DNA from: Planctomycetota bacterium
Lineage (GTDB): Bacteria; Planctomycetota; PUPC01; DSUN01
Length of the DNA stretch: 31,408 nt
Assembly (NCBI GenBank): GCA_016872875.1
Contig: VGYW01000041.1
Span: 1-31,408, forward strand
Reading direction: 5' to 3'
Positions 1 through 7,704 of this stretch are shown one piece after another. A model generated the notes under the pieces. It saw only the letters and a list, made by a program, of their open reading frames with translations. It had not been told where the DNA came from and ran no database searches. How positions within the stretch are numbered: the stretch's first letter is position 1; the number at the start of each line of letters is the position of its first letter. The translations under genes and the position numbers were made by a program.

Positions 1-80
1 TCTCCCCGAGGGAGAGGGGAAGAGGTGTGAGGGCGCTCTGCTCCCTCTCCCTTGGGGAGAGGGTGGGGGTGAGGGTGCTT
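1..80. repeat. CTCTCCC/GGGAGAG palindromic repeat, two units (family A)
   Basis: Two imperfect palindromes of the form CCCTCTCCC-tt-GGGGAGAGGG lie side by side. The element is read in frame as the C-terminus of the Ser/Thr kinase, giving the PHPHPLPKGEG-type peptide. Its left boundary is cut by the window. Confidence 0.75.
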
Positions 81-941
81 GCGCGCCGCCGTGCGTAGGT
101 GCACTTTGCCGGCCAGGGCGTCGCGGACTTCGGCGAGGAGGGCCGTGGGATTGGCCGGTCTGTCTTCGCGGTCCTTCGCCATCATGCGCTGGATCAACTC
201 GTCGGTCGCGCGGGAGACTTCGGGGTGCTTGTCGCGGGCGCTGGGCACGGGGTCGGCGAGGTGGCGGGCCATGATGGCGCCGGCGTTGGGGCCGGTGTAG
301 GCCTGCTCGCCAGTGACCATGTGGTAGAGGGTGGCGCCGAGGGCGTAGATGTCGGCCCGGGTGTCAATGTCGGCTTGGGCGCGGACCTGCTCGGGGGCCA
401 TGTAGTAGGGGGTGCCGAGGGCCGTGCCCTCTATGGTCATGGTGTCGGGCTTCTCGGTCGAGCGGGCCAGGCCCAGGTCGGCCAGCTTCACCGCGCCGTC
501 GCGGGCCACCATGATGTTGTCGGGCTTGATGTCCCGGTGGATGATGTCGTGCTTGGCCGCGTGCTCGAGGGCGCGGGCCACGGCCCCGACGATGTTCAAG
601 GCGGATTTTTCGTCCAGCCGGCCCTTCGACTTGATCATCTCCTTCACCGTCGTGCCGTCAACGAACTCCATAGCGAAGTAGTAGTTGCCGTCGGCGACGC
701 CGACGTCAATGCCCTGGACAATGTTAGGGTGGTTGAGCTTTGCGGCGGAGCGTGCCTCGCGGAGGAAGCGCTGGACGAATGCCTCGTTCTTCGCCAGGTG
801 GGGCGGCAGCACCTTGAGGGCCACGACCCGGTCCATCGAGACCTGACGTGCCTTGAAGACCACGCCCATGCCGCCCTTGCCGAGTGTGGCGAGGAGCTCG
901 AAGCCGCCGATTCTCGAAGGCTGCGATTCGCCCTCTGGCAT
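1..941 (-). CDS. Hanks-type Ser/Thr protein kinase (3' end beyond window)
   Basis: Cytoplasmic protein kinase that phosphorylates Ser/Thr on partner proteins. The frame opens at an ATG (939-941 read on minus) 6 nt after a GGAGGG ribosome site, and runs off the left edge with no stop (313 residues visible). Kinase signatures appear in order: P-loop GKGGMG near residues 21-26, VALK with catalytic Lys about 43, Glu about 62 in REARSAAKL, HRDIKPDN with catalytic Asp about 137, DLG in place of DFG at 155-157, and APE at 182-184. The domain ends near residue 280. The remaining visible C-terminus (HPHPHPLPKGEG and similar) is translated from a dispersed intergenic-type repeat at 1-80, so the kinase either ends soon after the edge or was extended by a repeat. 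No transmembrane or PASTA segment is visible. Kinase assignment is secure; its substrate is unknown. Confidence 0.93.
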   Translation of the reverse strand, partial: MPEGESQPSRIGGFELLATLGKGGMGVVFKARQVSMDRVVALKVLPPHLAKNEAFVQRFLREARSAAKLNHPNIVQGIDVGVADGNYYFAMEFVDGTTVKEMIKSKGRLDEKSALNIVGAVARALEHAAKHDIIHRDIKPDNIMVARDGAVKLADLGLARSTEKPDTMTIEGTALGTPYYMAPEQVRAQADIDTRADIYALGATLYHMVTGEQAYTGPNAGAIMARHLADPVPSARDKHPEVSRATDELIQRMMAKDREDRPANPTALLAEVRDALAGKVHLRTAARKHPHPHPLPKGEGAERPHTSSPLPRG

Positions 942-957
942 GTCGCGCCCTCCTTGC

Positions 958-980
958 CGTAGTGCGGGCCTCAGCCCGTA
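958..980. repeat. Short copy of the GTAGTGCGGGC repeat (family B)
   Basis: The string GTAGTGCGGGC-CTCAGCCCGTA matches the left half of the longer hairpin at 6363-6417, differing at one base. It lies in the 5' leader of the Ser/Thr kinase, between the promoter and the ribosome site. Confidence 0.65.
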
Positions 981-986
981 AGCGCC

Positions 987-1014
987 ATTATGCACGGGCG
1001 GGGGCGGGAGTCAA
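987..1014 (-). promoter_or_regulatory. Sigma70-like promoter for the Ser/Thr kinase
   Basis: On the minus strand TTGACT (1009-1014) and CATAAT (987-992) are separated by 16 bases, about 45 nt upstream of the kinase ATG. This was found by eye and no start site has been mapped. Confidence 0.55.
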
Positions 1015-1034
1015 GGGGGAAGGGATCGGCCGGC

Positions 1035-1670
1035 TCACTCGGTTCTGAGGGAGAGGCGGTGGTCCTGGACGCGCGGGTCGCGCGCGGCCTTGAGGTGGAA
1101 GGTGGCGGTGGAGCCTGCGGGGATGACGCGCGGCTCGGTGTAGACGGCCTCGGTCTTGACGAGCTTGCCCTCCTTGTCGAGGAGGTCGGCCTGGACGATG
1201 ACGAAGACGAGGGGCTTGTCGCCGGTGTTGGCGACGACGCCGGTGATGGTGAGGGCGTCGGCTCCCATCGAGACCTTCTGGCTGCGGATGGTGCCGAGGG
1301 TTGGCGGGATGGGGTTGCCCTTTTCGGTAGAGGGCGGGGCGGCGGGCTTGATGGGGCGGGTCTCGATGGCCTCGGTGCGGCCGGTGAGCGTGGCGACCTC
1401 CTTGCGCAGCGCCTCAAGGGTGGCCTCGACGTTCTTCAGCGTGAGCTCCATCATGTCCACCTTGCCCCTGACCGCGCGCATCTGTTCTTCGAGCTCGGCG
1501 AGGCGGCGGTCCGTGGCCTTGAACCGCCGCTCGAAGGCGTCGAGCCTTCGCTCTATGTCGCGCATCTCCTTCGTGAGCAGTTCTGGCGTCCACTGCTTCG
1601 CCTCCTGCGCCCGTGCCGGGAGGCGGAGCGCGAGCGCCAGGAGACAGAGGCATTGGAGAGTTGGGCGCAT
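1035..1670 (-). CDS. Secreted coiled-coil protein with C-terminal FxLYD-like domain
   Basis: Function not known. The 211-residue product begins with a hydrophobic signal peptide (CLCLLALALRLPARA, about residues 7-21). Residues about 30-95 are charged heptad-like sequence (RRLDAFERRFKATDRRLAELEEQM) predicted to form a coiled coil. After a Pro-rich linker, residues about 125-205 resemble an FxLYD beta-sandwich: the ITGVVANTGDKPL motif, the VIVQADLLDKEGKLV strand and the VIPAGSTATFHLKA strand. The ATG at 1670 is preceded by GAGGAG. It may be an envelope structural or adaptor protein. It lies downstream of the aldolase on the same strand, across a hairpin repeat. Fold call is moderate; role is unassigned. 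Confidence 0.8.
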   Translation of the reverse strand: MRPTLQCLCLLALALRLPARAQEAKQWTPELLTKEMRDIERRLDAFERRFKATDRRLAELEEQMRAVRGKVDMMELTLKNVEATLEALRKEVATLTGRTEAIETRPIKPAAPPSTEKGNPIPPTLGTIRSQKVSMGADALTITGVVANTGDKPLVFVIVQADLLDKEGKLVKTEAVYTEPRVIPAGSTATFHLKAARDPRVQDHRLSLRTE

Positions 1671-1723
1671 AGAAGAACTCCTCAGTGGCTACCATCGCGG
1701 AGGGCCACCATCGTGCACGGCTC

Positions 1724-1776
1724 CCGTAGGGGCGGCCCTTGTGGCCGCCCAGGGGCAGCCACAAGGGCTGCCCCCA
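1724..1776. repeat. GGGGCGGCC / GGGGCAGCC double hairpin (family C)
   Basis: Two adjacent palindromes, GGGGCGGCCCTTGTGGCCGCCC and a second unit of the same design with central ACAAGG, fill the gap between the aldolase stop and the coiled-coil gene. It could act as a factor-independent barrier to transcription or translation, but there is no T-tract. Confidence 0.6.
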
Positions 1777-1777
1777 C

Positions 1778-2878
1778 TCAATAATCTCCTTGCGCCTTGG
1801 CCGGGGCGGGGGGCGTGGGCTCGGGGGCCGGGCCGCCGGCGTAGGTGCGCTGCCAGCCCTCTGGGATGCGGACGCGTGCGAAGCTGGCCTTCGAGAGGCC
1901 GTAGCGCTTGAACCAGGGGATGGCGCGCTGCTTCACGAGGGCGTCAACGACGCCGAGGCGGCGAAGGCCCTCGGTGCGCAGGAAGTTGAGGCGTGCGGCC
2001 GCGCCGTCGAAGTCGAAGTACTCCTTCCAGAAGGCCCTTCCGCCGAGGACTCCGCTTGCGCCGTGGCCGAGGGCCATCTGGACCTGGCGCTCGTAGTCCG
2101 GGTAGTCCACGCCGGCGCTCAGGAGCACCCAGGGTCGGGCGCAGGCCCTGTCGAGGGCGTCGAGGTTGGCGGCGAGCTGCTCGTCGCTCTCGCGCCCGAG
2201 TGTGCCAGGGAACTCGGCCTTGTAGACGTCGCAGAGGCCGCTGAGGTGGCGGGCCGAGTCGATCACCGTGGTCGCCTTGCGGTCGAGGTAGGAGGGCGAG
2301 GTCTTCTCCTCGCCCTTGAACTGGTAGCTGAGGGTTTCGAGGAGGAGGACGACGTCGTGGTGGTCGCAGTCGCGCGCGATTTGCTCGACGAGCGCGCGCT
2401 GGGCGGCGGCGCTCTCGGCGTGGGTGGGCTCGTAGTAGACGAGGAGCTTGACGGCGTTTGCGCCGAGGCGCTTGATCTTGGCGACGGACCAGCCGGGCTC
2501 GATGGCGGTGAGCTTGCCCGAGCCGTCGGGGGTGGACTGGGCGCCGGTCTGTTCGAGCCGGACGATGAGGCCGACGCGGTGGGGGAACTTCATGGCGCAC
2601 ACGGCGTGCCAGGCCCCGTAGTTGGAGTCGAGGAGCACGGCGCTGGCCTTTTTTCCGAGGACGGCGGTGAGGTCGAGCTTGGCCCTGACGAGCTCCTGAT
2701 AGGTCGGCTCGCGCTCCTCGCCGACCCGGTGGAGCGCGGTCTTGGCCATCTTGATGATCGAGCTGTTCTGGTCGAGGGCCAGCATGGTGAACGTGCCGTT
2801 GGGATTCGTGATGCGCTGGACTCCGAGCAGCTTGCCCGGCGTCAGCGAGGTGGTCTGGAGTGCATCGGTCTTGGCCAT
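1778..2878 (-). CDS. lacD: LacD-family class I aldolase (tagatose 1,6-bisphosphate aldolase-like)
   Basis: Predicted cytoplasmic Schiff-base aldolase cleaving a ketose bisphosphate such as tagatose 1,6-bisphosphate to triose phosphates. The 366-residue product has LacD-like landmarks: TFTMLALDQNSS near the N-terminus, VLLDSNYGAW, NAVKLLVYYEP, and DVYKAEFPG with the likely Schiff-base Lys at 220. VLLSAGVDY and GASGVLGGRAFWKE form the C-terminal phosphate-binding part. The start is the ATG at 2878, because CCAAGGAGGACG lies directly upstream and a promoter lies about 52 nt upstream. The same frame stays open to 3223, but that extension passes through a hairpin repeat and is not convincing. The exact sugar substrate cannot be told from sequence, so the symbol is by family only. 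Confidence 0.85.
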   Translation of the reverse strand: MAKTDALQTTSLTPGKLLGVQRITNPNGTFTMLALDQNSSIIKMAKTALHRVGEEREPTYQELVRAKLDLTAVLGKKASAVLLDSNYGAWHAVCAMKFPHRVGLIVRLEQTGAQSTPDGSGKLTAIEPGWSVAKIKRLGANAVKLLVYYEPTHAESAAAQRALVEQIARDCDHHDVVLLLETLSYQFKGEEKTSPSYLDRKATTVIDSARHLSGLCDVYKAEFPGTLGRESDEQLAANLDALDRACARPWVLLSAGVDYPDYERQVQMALGHGASGVLGGRAFWKEYFDFDGAAARLNFLRTEGLRRLGVVDALVKQRAIPWFKRYGLSKASFARVRIPEGWQRTYAGGPAPEPTPPAPAKAQGDY

Positions 2879-2929
2879 GGCTCGTCCTCCTTGGGGTTTG
2901 GAGGTGCGGGTTCGCACGCCTCTCTGCGC

Positions 2930-2958
2930 AGTATACCCCGTTCGGCGGGTGAAAGCAA
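2930..2958 (-). promoter_or_regulatory. Sigma70-like promoter for the LacD-family aldolase
   Basis: On the minus strand TTGCTT (2953-2958) is followed after 17 bases by TATACT (2930-2935). The predicted transcript starts close to 2922, which supports translation from 2878 rather than from the upstream in-frame ATG. Confidence 0.5.
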
Positions 2959-2994
2959 AGGAAGGGGGTGGCGCGCCGCGCCTGGGGTTCCCAA

Positions 2995-3095
2995 TCGTCG
3001 TCGTTGTCGTCGTCGTCCTCGTCGTCGGACCTCCGGCATGAGACGGGTCCGGTGAATCGACGACGACGACGAGGACGACGACGAGCCCGAGAGGA
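2995..3095. repeat. Inverted microsatellite hairpin, CGT/ACG arms (family D, copy 1)
   Basis: A (TCG)n-like left arm beginning AATCGTCGTCGTTG faces a right arm beginning TCGACGACGACG, separated by about 28 bases of unrelated loop. The arms match those of the copy at 26325-26422 but the loop differs. It sits between the divergent aldolase and histidine-kinase genes. Confidence 0.85.
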
Positions 3096-3139
3096 GGAGG
3101 AAGCAGGCAGTTGCCACAACCGGGACCCATGCTCGGAGC

Positions 3140-3168
3140 TTGACAATGGCTGGTCCAGCGGATAGACT
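3140..3168 (+). promoter_or_regulatory. Sigma70-like promoter for the histidine kinase
   Basis: Consensus TTGACA (3140-3145) and TAGACT (3163-3168) are spaced by 17 bases. The predicted leader of about 40 nt carries the AGGAGG site used by the histidine kinase. Confidence 0.6.
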
Positions 3169-3216
3169 CCTTCGCTGGCGGCGAGGAGGGGAGGGTCCCG
3201 GCAAGGAGGGTGGGCC

Positions 3217-4719
3217 ATGCCATCGGCGGAACAGGGAGCGAGAGGCGATGTCCGCGAGGAGGCAGGCGCGCACGGTGCGCCGCCGGGCCGCGGGCTGCGC
3301 ACGCGGCTCACGGTGACGCTTCCACTGGCGGCCGGCTTCGTGGTGCTGCTGAGCGCCTTCGTGCTCCTGTGGCTGTGCTACCCGCTGTTCTTCGAGAGCT
3401 CGCGGGTGACGAGCGTGCAGGCGATGGAGCGGCGGGTGACGTGGGTGTTCACGCTGGGCGGCGCCCTCGCGCTGGTGGGCCTCGTGGTGGCGGTGGTGGT
3501 GACGGAGTGGCTGGCGCGGCCGCTCCGCAGCCTGATGTCGCAGATGGAGTCGGCGCGCCGCATCACGGGCGAGCACCCGGCGGCGCGCCAGGCGGCCGCG
3601 AGCACGGACCTGGCCCAGAGCGCGGTGAAGGAGGTGGCCGAGTCGCTTGCGACCCTGGTTCACAACGGCTACACCCTCCGCAGCCTGGAGGGGGGCGTGG
3701 TGACGCTCGACCAGTCGGGGGTGGTGACGAGCTTCAGCCCCGTGGCGGAGCGGGTGCTGGGCTGTCCGGCGGGCGAGGCCATAGGCCGCTCGCTCGGCCA
3801 GGCGCTGCCGGAGGACCCCGCGAACGCGGCCTTCGTGGGCTCGGTGCGCGAGGCTCTGTCGGGGGCCGGCCGCGCGTCCTCCGTGGAGGCGGAGGTGCGG
3901 ACGCGCGATGGCCGCCGCGCGCACATCGGCTACACCATCACCCCGTTGCGCGACGAGGCGGGCAAGCAGCTCGGCTGCGTGCTGACGTTCAAGAACCTGG
4001 CCGACCGCAAGGTCGCGCAGCAGGTGGTGCGCCAGGCCGAGAACCTGGCACTCCTCGGCTCGATGGCCTTCCGCCTCGCTCACGAGATCGGCAACCCACT
4101 CACCGCCATGTCCGGACTCGTGGAGCTGATCCGCGACGGCTCGCCACCAGACTCGCCCCACAGGGAATACTGCCGGACTGTGCTGGAGTCGATCGAGCGC
4201 CTCAAGCGCATCACGGACGAGCTCCTCACCATCGGGCACCCCGAGCCCCGCCGGGTGGAGCCTGTGGACATCAACGGCCTCGTGCGTCACGCCCTGGCGC
4301 TCTACCGCCACGACCCGGCCACGAAGGGCATACCAATCAAGGAGGCCTACCAGCCCGACCTGCCGCGCGTCCCCGGCGACCCCGAGCGCCTCGTGGAGGT
4401 GGTGCTGAACATCCTGCGGAACGCGTGCCGTGCCGTGCAGGGCGGCGGCGAGATCGCCGTCGCCACAAGCTCGGCCGGCCCCCTGGTGGCGGTAGCGATC
4501 ACGAACACCGGCCCGCCCATCCCGCCCGAGGCGCAGAAGATGCTCTTCACGCCGTTCTACACGACCGAGCGGCGCGGGACCGGGCTGGGCCTCGCCATGT
4601 CGCAGGCGCTCGTGAAGGCCCACGGCGGCCGCATCGCCGTCGAGAGCAGCGCCGAGAGCGGAACCACCTTCACCATCGAGCTCCCGACCTCTGGCGCTAC
4701 TGGCGAGGCGGTTGCCTAG
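3217..4719 (+). CDS. Membrane sensor histidine kinase (PAS, HisKA, HATPase)
   Basis: Sensor kinase that autophosphorylates on His and passes phosphate to a response regulator, almost certainly the NtrC-type protein encoded next. The 500-residue product has transmembrane segments at about 31-58 and 75-99 with only a tiny periplasmic part, then a juxtamembrane helix. A PAS domain covers about 155-265. The HisKA motif FRLAHEIGNPLTAM carries phospho-acceptor His about 289, followed by an N-box (LNILRNACRA, Asn about 402), an FTPFYTT F-box and a GTGLGLAM G2 box. The G1 box reads ITNTGPPI, with Asn where Asp is usual, which is worth testing for ATP binding. The start ATG has AAGGAGGG 7 nt upstream. 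The small periplasmic part suggests sensing through the membrane or the PAS pocket. Confidence 0.93.
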   Translation: MPSAEQGARGDVREEAGAHGAPPGRGLRTRLTVTLPLAAGFVVLLSAFVLLWLCYPLFFESSRVTSVQAMERRVTWVFTLGGALALVGLVVAVVVTEWLARPLRSLMSQMESARRITGEHPAARQAAASTDLAQSAVKEVAESLATLVHNGYTLRSLEGGVVTLDQSGVVTSFSPVAERVLGCPAGEAIGRSLGQALPEDPANAAFVGSVREALSGAGRASSVEAEVRTRDGRRAHIGYTITPLRDEAGKQLGCVLTFKNLADRKVAQQVVRQAENLALLGSMAFRLAHEIGNPLTAMSGLVELIRDGSPPDSPHREYCRTVLESIERLKRITDELLTIGHPEPRRVEPVDINGLVRHALALYRHDPATKGIPIKEAYQPDLPRVPGDPERLVEVVLNILRNACRAVQGGGEIAVATSSAGPLVAVAITNTGPPIPPEAQKMLFTPFYTTERRGTGLGLAMSQALVKAHGGRIAVESSAESGTTFTIELPTSGATGEAVA

Positions 4720-4728
4720 GGCGAGCAG

Positions 4729-4880
4729 GGGATGAATGGATGAATGGATGAATGGATGAATGGATGGGTGGATGGATGAGAAGGAGCTGGACGAATGGAT
4801 GACTGGATGGCTGGATGAATGTCTGAGGGTTCGGCTTTTTCATTCATCCATTCATCCATTCATCCACCCATCCAATCATC
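4729..4880. repeat. Inverted microsatellite hairpin, GGATGAAT arms (family E, copy 1)
   Basis: A left arm of repeated GGATGAAT units is followed by a long degenerate middle and a right arm of TTCATCCA units. It occupies nearly the whole gap between the histidine kinase and its regulator. It is related to 10447-10512 and 30168-30260. Confidence 0.88.
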
Positions 4881-4920
4881 CTCCTTGGTCACGGCTAGCG
4901 GCCGCATGAAGGTGTAGCTC

Positions 4921-6318
4921 ATGCCGGGTAGAATCCTCGTGGTAGACGACGACCCGCACGTGCAGATCACACTGCGCGAGGCGCTGAAGGCCAAGGGCTT
5001 CGAGAGCCTGGTCCTCGCCTCCGCCGAGGCCGCCCTCGAACGCCTGAAGGCGGAGCCCTTCGACGCCGTGCTCCTCGACGTCAACCTGGAGGGCATGAGC
5101 GGCATGGACGCGCTCCCCGCCATCCTGCGGCTCGACGCCGACATGCCGGTCATCCTCATCACGGCCTACGGCTCGCGCGAGATGGCCTATCAGGCCATCC
5201 AGAAGGGGGCCTACGACTTCTTCGAGAAGCCGTTCAAGATCGAGGAGCTGGCCATCGTGGTCCGCCGGGCGCTCGAGCGCCGCACCCTCGTCCGCGAGGT
5301 CTCCGCCCTGCTCCAGCGCCTCTCCGATGAGTTCCGCCCGGAGAACCTCATCGCCCAGAGCCACGCCATGCGGGCCGTCCTCAACGACATCAGGACCGTC
5401 TTCAACAACGACGTCACGGTCCTACTTCGGGGCGAGAACGGGACGGGGAAGACTCTGCTGGCCCGCGTGGTCCACGAGAACAGCGCGCGGCGCGCCGGCC
5501 CGTTCGCCACAGTGACCTGCGCCTCCATCCCCGAGGGCCTGCTCGAGAGCGAGCTGTTCGGCTACGAGCCCGGGGCCTTCACCGGCGCCGTCGGACGCAA
5601 GCCAGGCAAGCTCGAACTCGCCAACACCGGCACGGTGTTCCTCGACGAGATCGGCGACCTGTCGCCCGCCATCCAGGCCAAGCTCCTGCGCGTCCTCGAA
5701 CAGCGCGAGTGCGAGCGACTCGGCGGCACCGAGACCGTCCACCTCGACGTCCGCATCATCACCGCCACCAACCGCGACCTCGAGAAGGCCGTGGAGGAGA
5801 AGGCATTCCGCCAGGACCTCTACTTCCGCCTAAACGTCTACTCGGTCACACTTCCGCCGCTGCGCGAGCGGAAGGAGGACATCCCGCCCCTCGTCGAGCA
5901 CTTCGTCGCCGCCGCCGCACGCAGTTGCCGCAAACGTGTCACCGGCTTCTCCGCCGATGCCATGCAGCTCCTCCTCACCCATTATTGGCCGGGCAACGTC
6001 CGCGAGCTCGAAAACGTCGTCACCGCCGCCGTCCTCCGCGCCCAGGGCGACATCATGGACCCCGCCTCGCTCCCCTCCCAGATCATCACCTACAAGCCGC
6101 GCGTGCCCGACCGGCCCGCCATCCAGCCCGGCCGCTCCCTCGACGAGACCCTCGCCTCCATCGAGCGCCAGTGCATCCTCGACGCGCTCCGCTGGACCGG
6201 CGGCGTCCAGAGCCGCGCCGCAAAGCTCCTCGGCCTCACCGAGCGCTCCCTCTGGCACCGCGTCAAGAAGCACGGCATCAACGTTGACGGCATCAAGGAC
6301 GCCCCGTTCCAGGCCTGA
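4921..6318 (+). CDS. NtrC-family sigma54-dependent response regulator
   Basis: DNA-binding activator that uses ATP to open sigma54 promoters once phosphorylated. The 465-residue product has a receiver domain (about 1-120) with acidic pocket DDD at 9-11, phospho-acceptor Asp 53 and Lys about 103 in FEKPF. An AAA+ domain (about 140-380) has Walker A GENGTGKT at 171-178, the sigma54-contact loop GAFTGA at 218-223 and Walker B VFLDEIGD. The C-terminal Fis-type helix-turn-helix (about 415-455) contains SRAAKLLGLTERSLWHRVKK. Domain order and length are typical of the family. It follows the sensor kinase, separated only by a hairpin repeat, and the two form a two-component pair. Its target promoters are not marked here, but a strong sigma54 promoter occurs at 29758 in the same window. 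Confidence 0.96.
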   Translation: MPGRILVVDDDPHVQITLREALKAKGFESLVLASAEAALERLKAEPFDAVLLDVNLEGMSGMDALPAILRLDADMPVILITAYGSREMAYQAIQKGAYDFFEKPFKIEELAIVVRRALERRTLVREVSALLQRLSDEFRPENLIAQSHAMRAVLNDIRTVFNNDVTVLLRGENGTGKTLLARVVHENSARRAGPFATVTCASIPEGLLESELFGYEPGAFTGAVGRKPGKLELANTGTVFLDEIGDLSPAIQAKLLRVLEQRECERLGGTETVHLDVRIITATNRDLEKAVEEKAFRQDLYFRLNVYSVTLPPLRERKEDIPPLVEHFVAAAARSCRKRVTGFSADAMQLLLTHYWPGNVRELENVVTAAVLRAQGDIMDPASLPSQIITYKPRVPDRPAIQPGRSLDETLASIERQCILDALRWTGGVQSRAAKLLGLTERSLWHRVKKHGINVDGIKDAPFQA

Positions 6319-6362
6319 ACAGCTTCCGTTGCGGGAAGTCCCGGCACACGACACAGGGGCTC

Positions 6363-6417
6363 GTAGTGCGGGCTTCAGCCCGTATCCTGGCCTGCCACGG
6401 CCTAAAGGCCGCACTAC
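6363..6417. repeat. GTAGTGCGG hairpin repeat (family B, long copy)
   Basis: Ends GTAGTGCGGGC and GGCCGCACTAC are inverted, with inner small palindromes (GGGCTTCAGCCC, GGCCTAAAGGCC). It lies between the response regulator and potA. A shorter copy is at 958-980. I see no sigma70 or sigma54 promoter in this 110-nt gap. Confidence 0.75.
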
Positions 6418-6432
6418 AAACGGAACCCGGTG

Positions 6433-7587
6433 ATGCAAGCGCGCGGCGAGCTGAACGTCCTGGGCGTCTCCAAGTGCTTCGGCCCCACGCCGGTCCTCCG
6501 CGAGGTGGGCCTCGCGGTCAGCGGAGGGGAGTTCGTCACCCTCGTCGGGCCTTCGGGCTGTGGCAAGACCACCCTCATCCGCATCGTCGCGGGGCTGGAG
6601 CTCGCCGACGCCGGCCGCGTGCTCCTCAGCGGCCAGGACATCACCCACCTCCCCGCCAACCGCCGCCCCGTGAACACGGTGTTCCAGGACTACGCTCTCT
6701 TCCCGCACCTGAGCGTGTTCGAGAACGTGGCGTTCGGGCTGCGGAGCCGCAGAGTGCCGTCGCCAGAGGTGGGCCGTCGCGTTGGCACGGCGCTGGAGAT
6801 GCTTCAGCTCGGCGAGCTGGCCCGCCGCCACCCGCATCAGCTCTCGGGCGGCCAGCGCCAGCGCGCGGCTCTCGCCCGCGCGCTCGTGAACGAGCCGGAG
6901 GTGCTCCTCCTCGACGAGCCGATGTCGGCCCTCGACGCCAAGCTCCGCGCCGAGGTCCGCCTCGAGCTCCGCAGGCTCCAGCGCGAGCTCCAGAAGACCT
7001 TTCTCCTCGTCACCCACGACCAGGACGAGGCGATGACGGTCTCCGACCGCATCTTCGTGATGCGGGCGGGGCGGATCGAGCAGTTCGGCCCCCCCGCCGA
7101 GGTCTACGAGCATCCCGAGAGCCGCTTCGTCGCCGAGTTCCTCGGCGCGGCCAATCTCCTCAGCGGCACGGCCACGGACGGCGGGGTGGAGACCGCCCTC
7201 GGGCGCCTCGCCACCCGCGAGCGCCCGCCCTGGCAGACCGGCACGCTCGCCATTCGCCCCGAACGCATCCGAGTGGTGCCGGACGCCCCCGTCGCCAACG
7301 GCGTGCGCGGACGCATCGCCGAAGCCGTCTACCGCGGCGACCACGTGGACCTCTTTGTGGAGCCAGGGCCGCTCCGAGCCTGTGAAGAAATGACACGGAC
7401 CTACACGGACGGACACGGACGCACGCCCATCGCCGGGGAATCTGCCCGTCCGTGCTTGTCCGTGGGCGTCCGTGTGGCTTCCTCACAACCTCTCCGCGTC
7501 CGCGTGGCCCCTGGCGCCGCCCTGCGGCCCGGCGACCCCGTCTGGCTCGAGCTGCCCCCCGAGCACCTGGAGGTGCTACGTGACTAA
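6433..7587 (+). CDS. potA: Spermidine/putrescine-type ABC transporter ATPase PotA, with in-frame hairpin insertion
   Basis: Cytoplasmic ATPase that powers polyamine (or related small cation) import with the next three genes. The 384-residue product has Walker A GPSGCGKTT near residue 40, Q-loop VFQDYALFPH, signature LSGGQRQR, Walker B VLLLDEPMSALD and H-loop VTHDQDEA, then a C-terminal TOBE domain. The TOBE domain is split at about residues 315-354 by 39 residues encoded by an inverted repeat (7376-7492). Removing them restores a normal strand VDLFVEPGPLRVRVAPGA. A GTG lies one codon before the chosen ATG, and no clear ribosome site distinguishes them. The nucleotide-binding domain is intact, so the protein may still work. 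Confidence 0.93.
   Translation: MQARGELNVLGVSKCFGPTPVLREVGLAVSGGEFVTLVGPSGCGKTTLIRIVAGLELADAGRVLLSGQDITHLPANRRPVNTVFQDYALFPHLSVFENVAFGLRSRRVPSPEVGRRVGTALEMLQLGELARRHPHQLSGGQRQRAALARALVNEPEVLLLDEPMSALDAKLRAEVRLELRRLQRELQKTFLLVTHDQDEAMTVSDRIFVMRAGRIEQFGPPAEVYEHPESRFVAEFLGAANLLSGTATDGGVETALGRLATRERPPWQTGTLAIRPERIRVVPDAPVANGVRGRIAEAVYRGDHVDLFVEPGPLRACEEMTRTYTDGHGRTPIAGESARPCLSVGVRVASSQPLRVRVAPGAALRPGDPVWLELPPEHLEVLRD
7376..7492. repeat. ACACGGACG hairpin element inserted in frame in potA (family F)
   Basis: Two imperfect inverted arms of about 47 nt surround a short loop. The left arm contains ACACGGACGGACACGGACG and the right arm contains CGTCCGTGCTTGTCCGTG. Outer parts (GTGAAGAAA against CTTCCTCAC) also pair. 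The span is 117 nt, exactly 39 codons, with no stop in the potA frame. Confidence 0.88.
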
Positions 7588-7589
7588 CC

Positions 7590-7692
7590 TCCTCAGTCGT
7601 CCTCGTCCCTCGTCCTCGTCCCTCGTCCTCGACTCTTCTCCCTCTCACCCAAAGGTATCGAGGACGAGGACGAGGGACGAGGACGAGGACGA
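7590..7692. repeat. Inverted microsatellite hairpin, CCTCGTC/GACGAGG arms (family D-like, copy 2)
   Basis: Tandem CCTCGTCC units on the left oppose GAGGACGAGG units on the right across a loop of about 28 nt. It fills the potA-potB gap inside an otherwise tight operon and ends just before the potB ribosome site. Confidence 0.85.
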
Positions 7693-7704
7693 TAGGGGAA
7701 TCCG

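Noticed and set aside
99..962. Long plus-strand open frame opposite the kinase
   Set aside because: It is the antisense shadow of a clear Ser/Thr kinase, a common effect in GC-rich DNA.
2879..3223. N-terminal extension of the LacD-family aldolase (open frame to 3223)
   Set aside because: It runs through hairpin family D and past a promoter; a strong ribosome site sits at the ATG at 2878.
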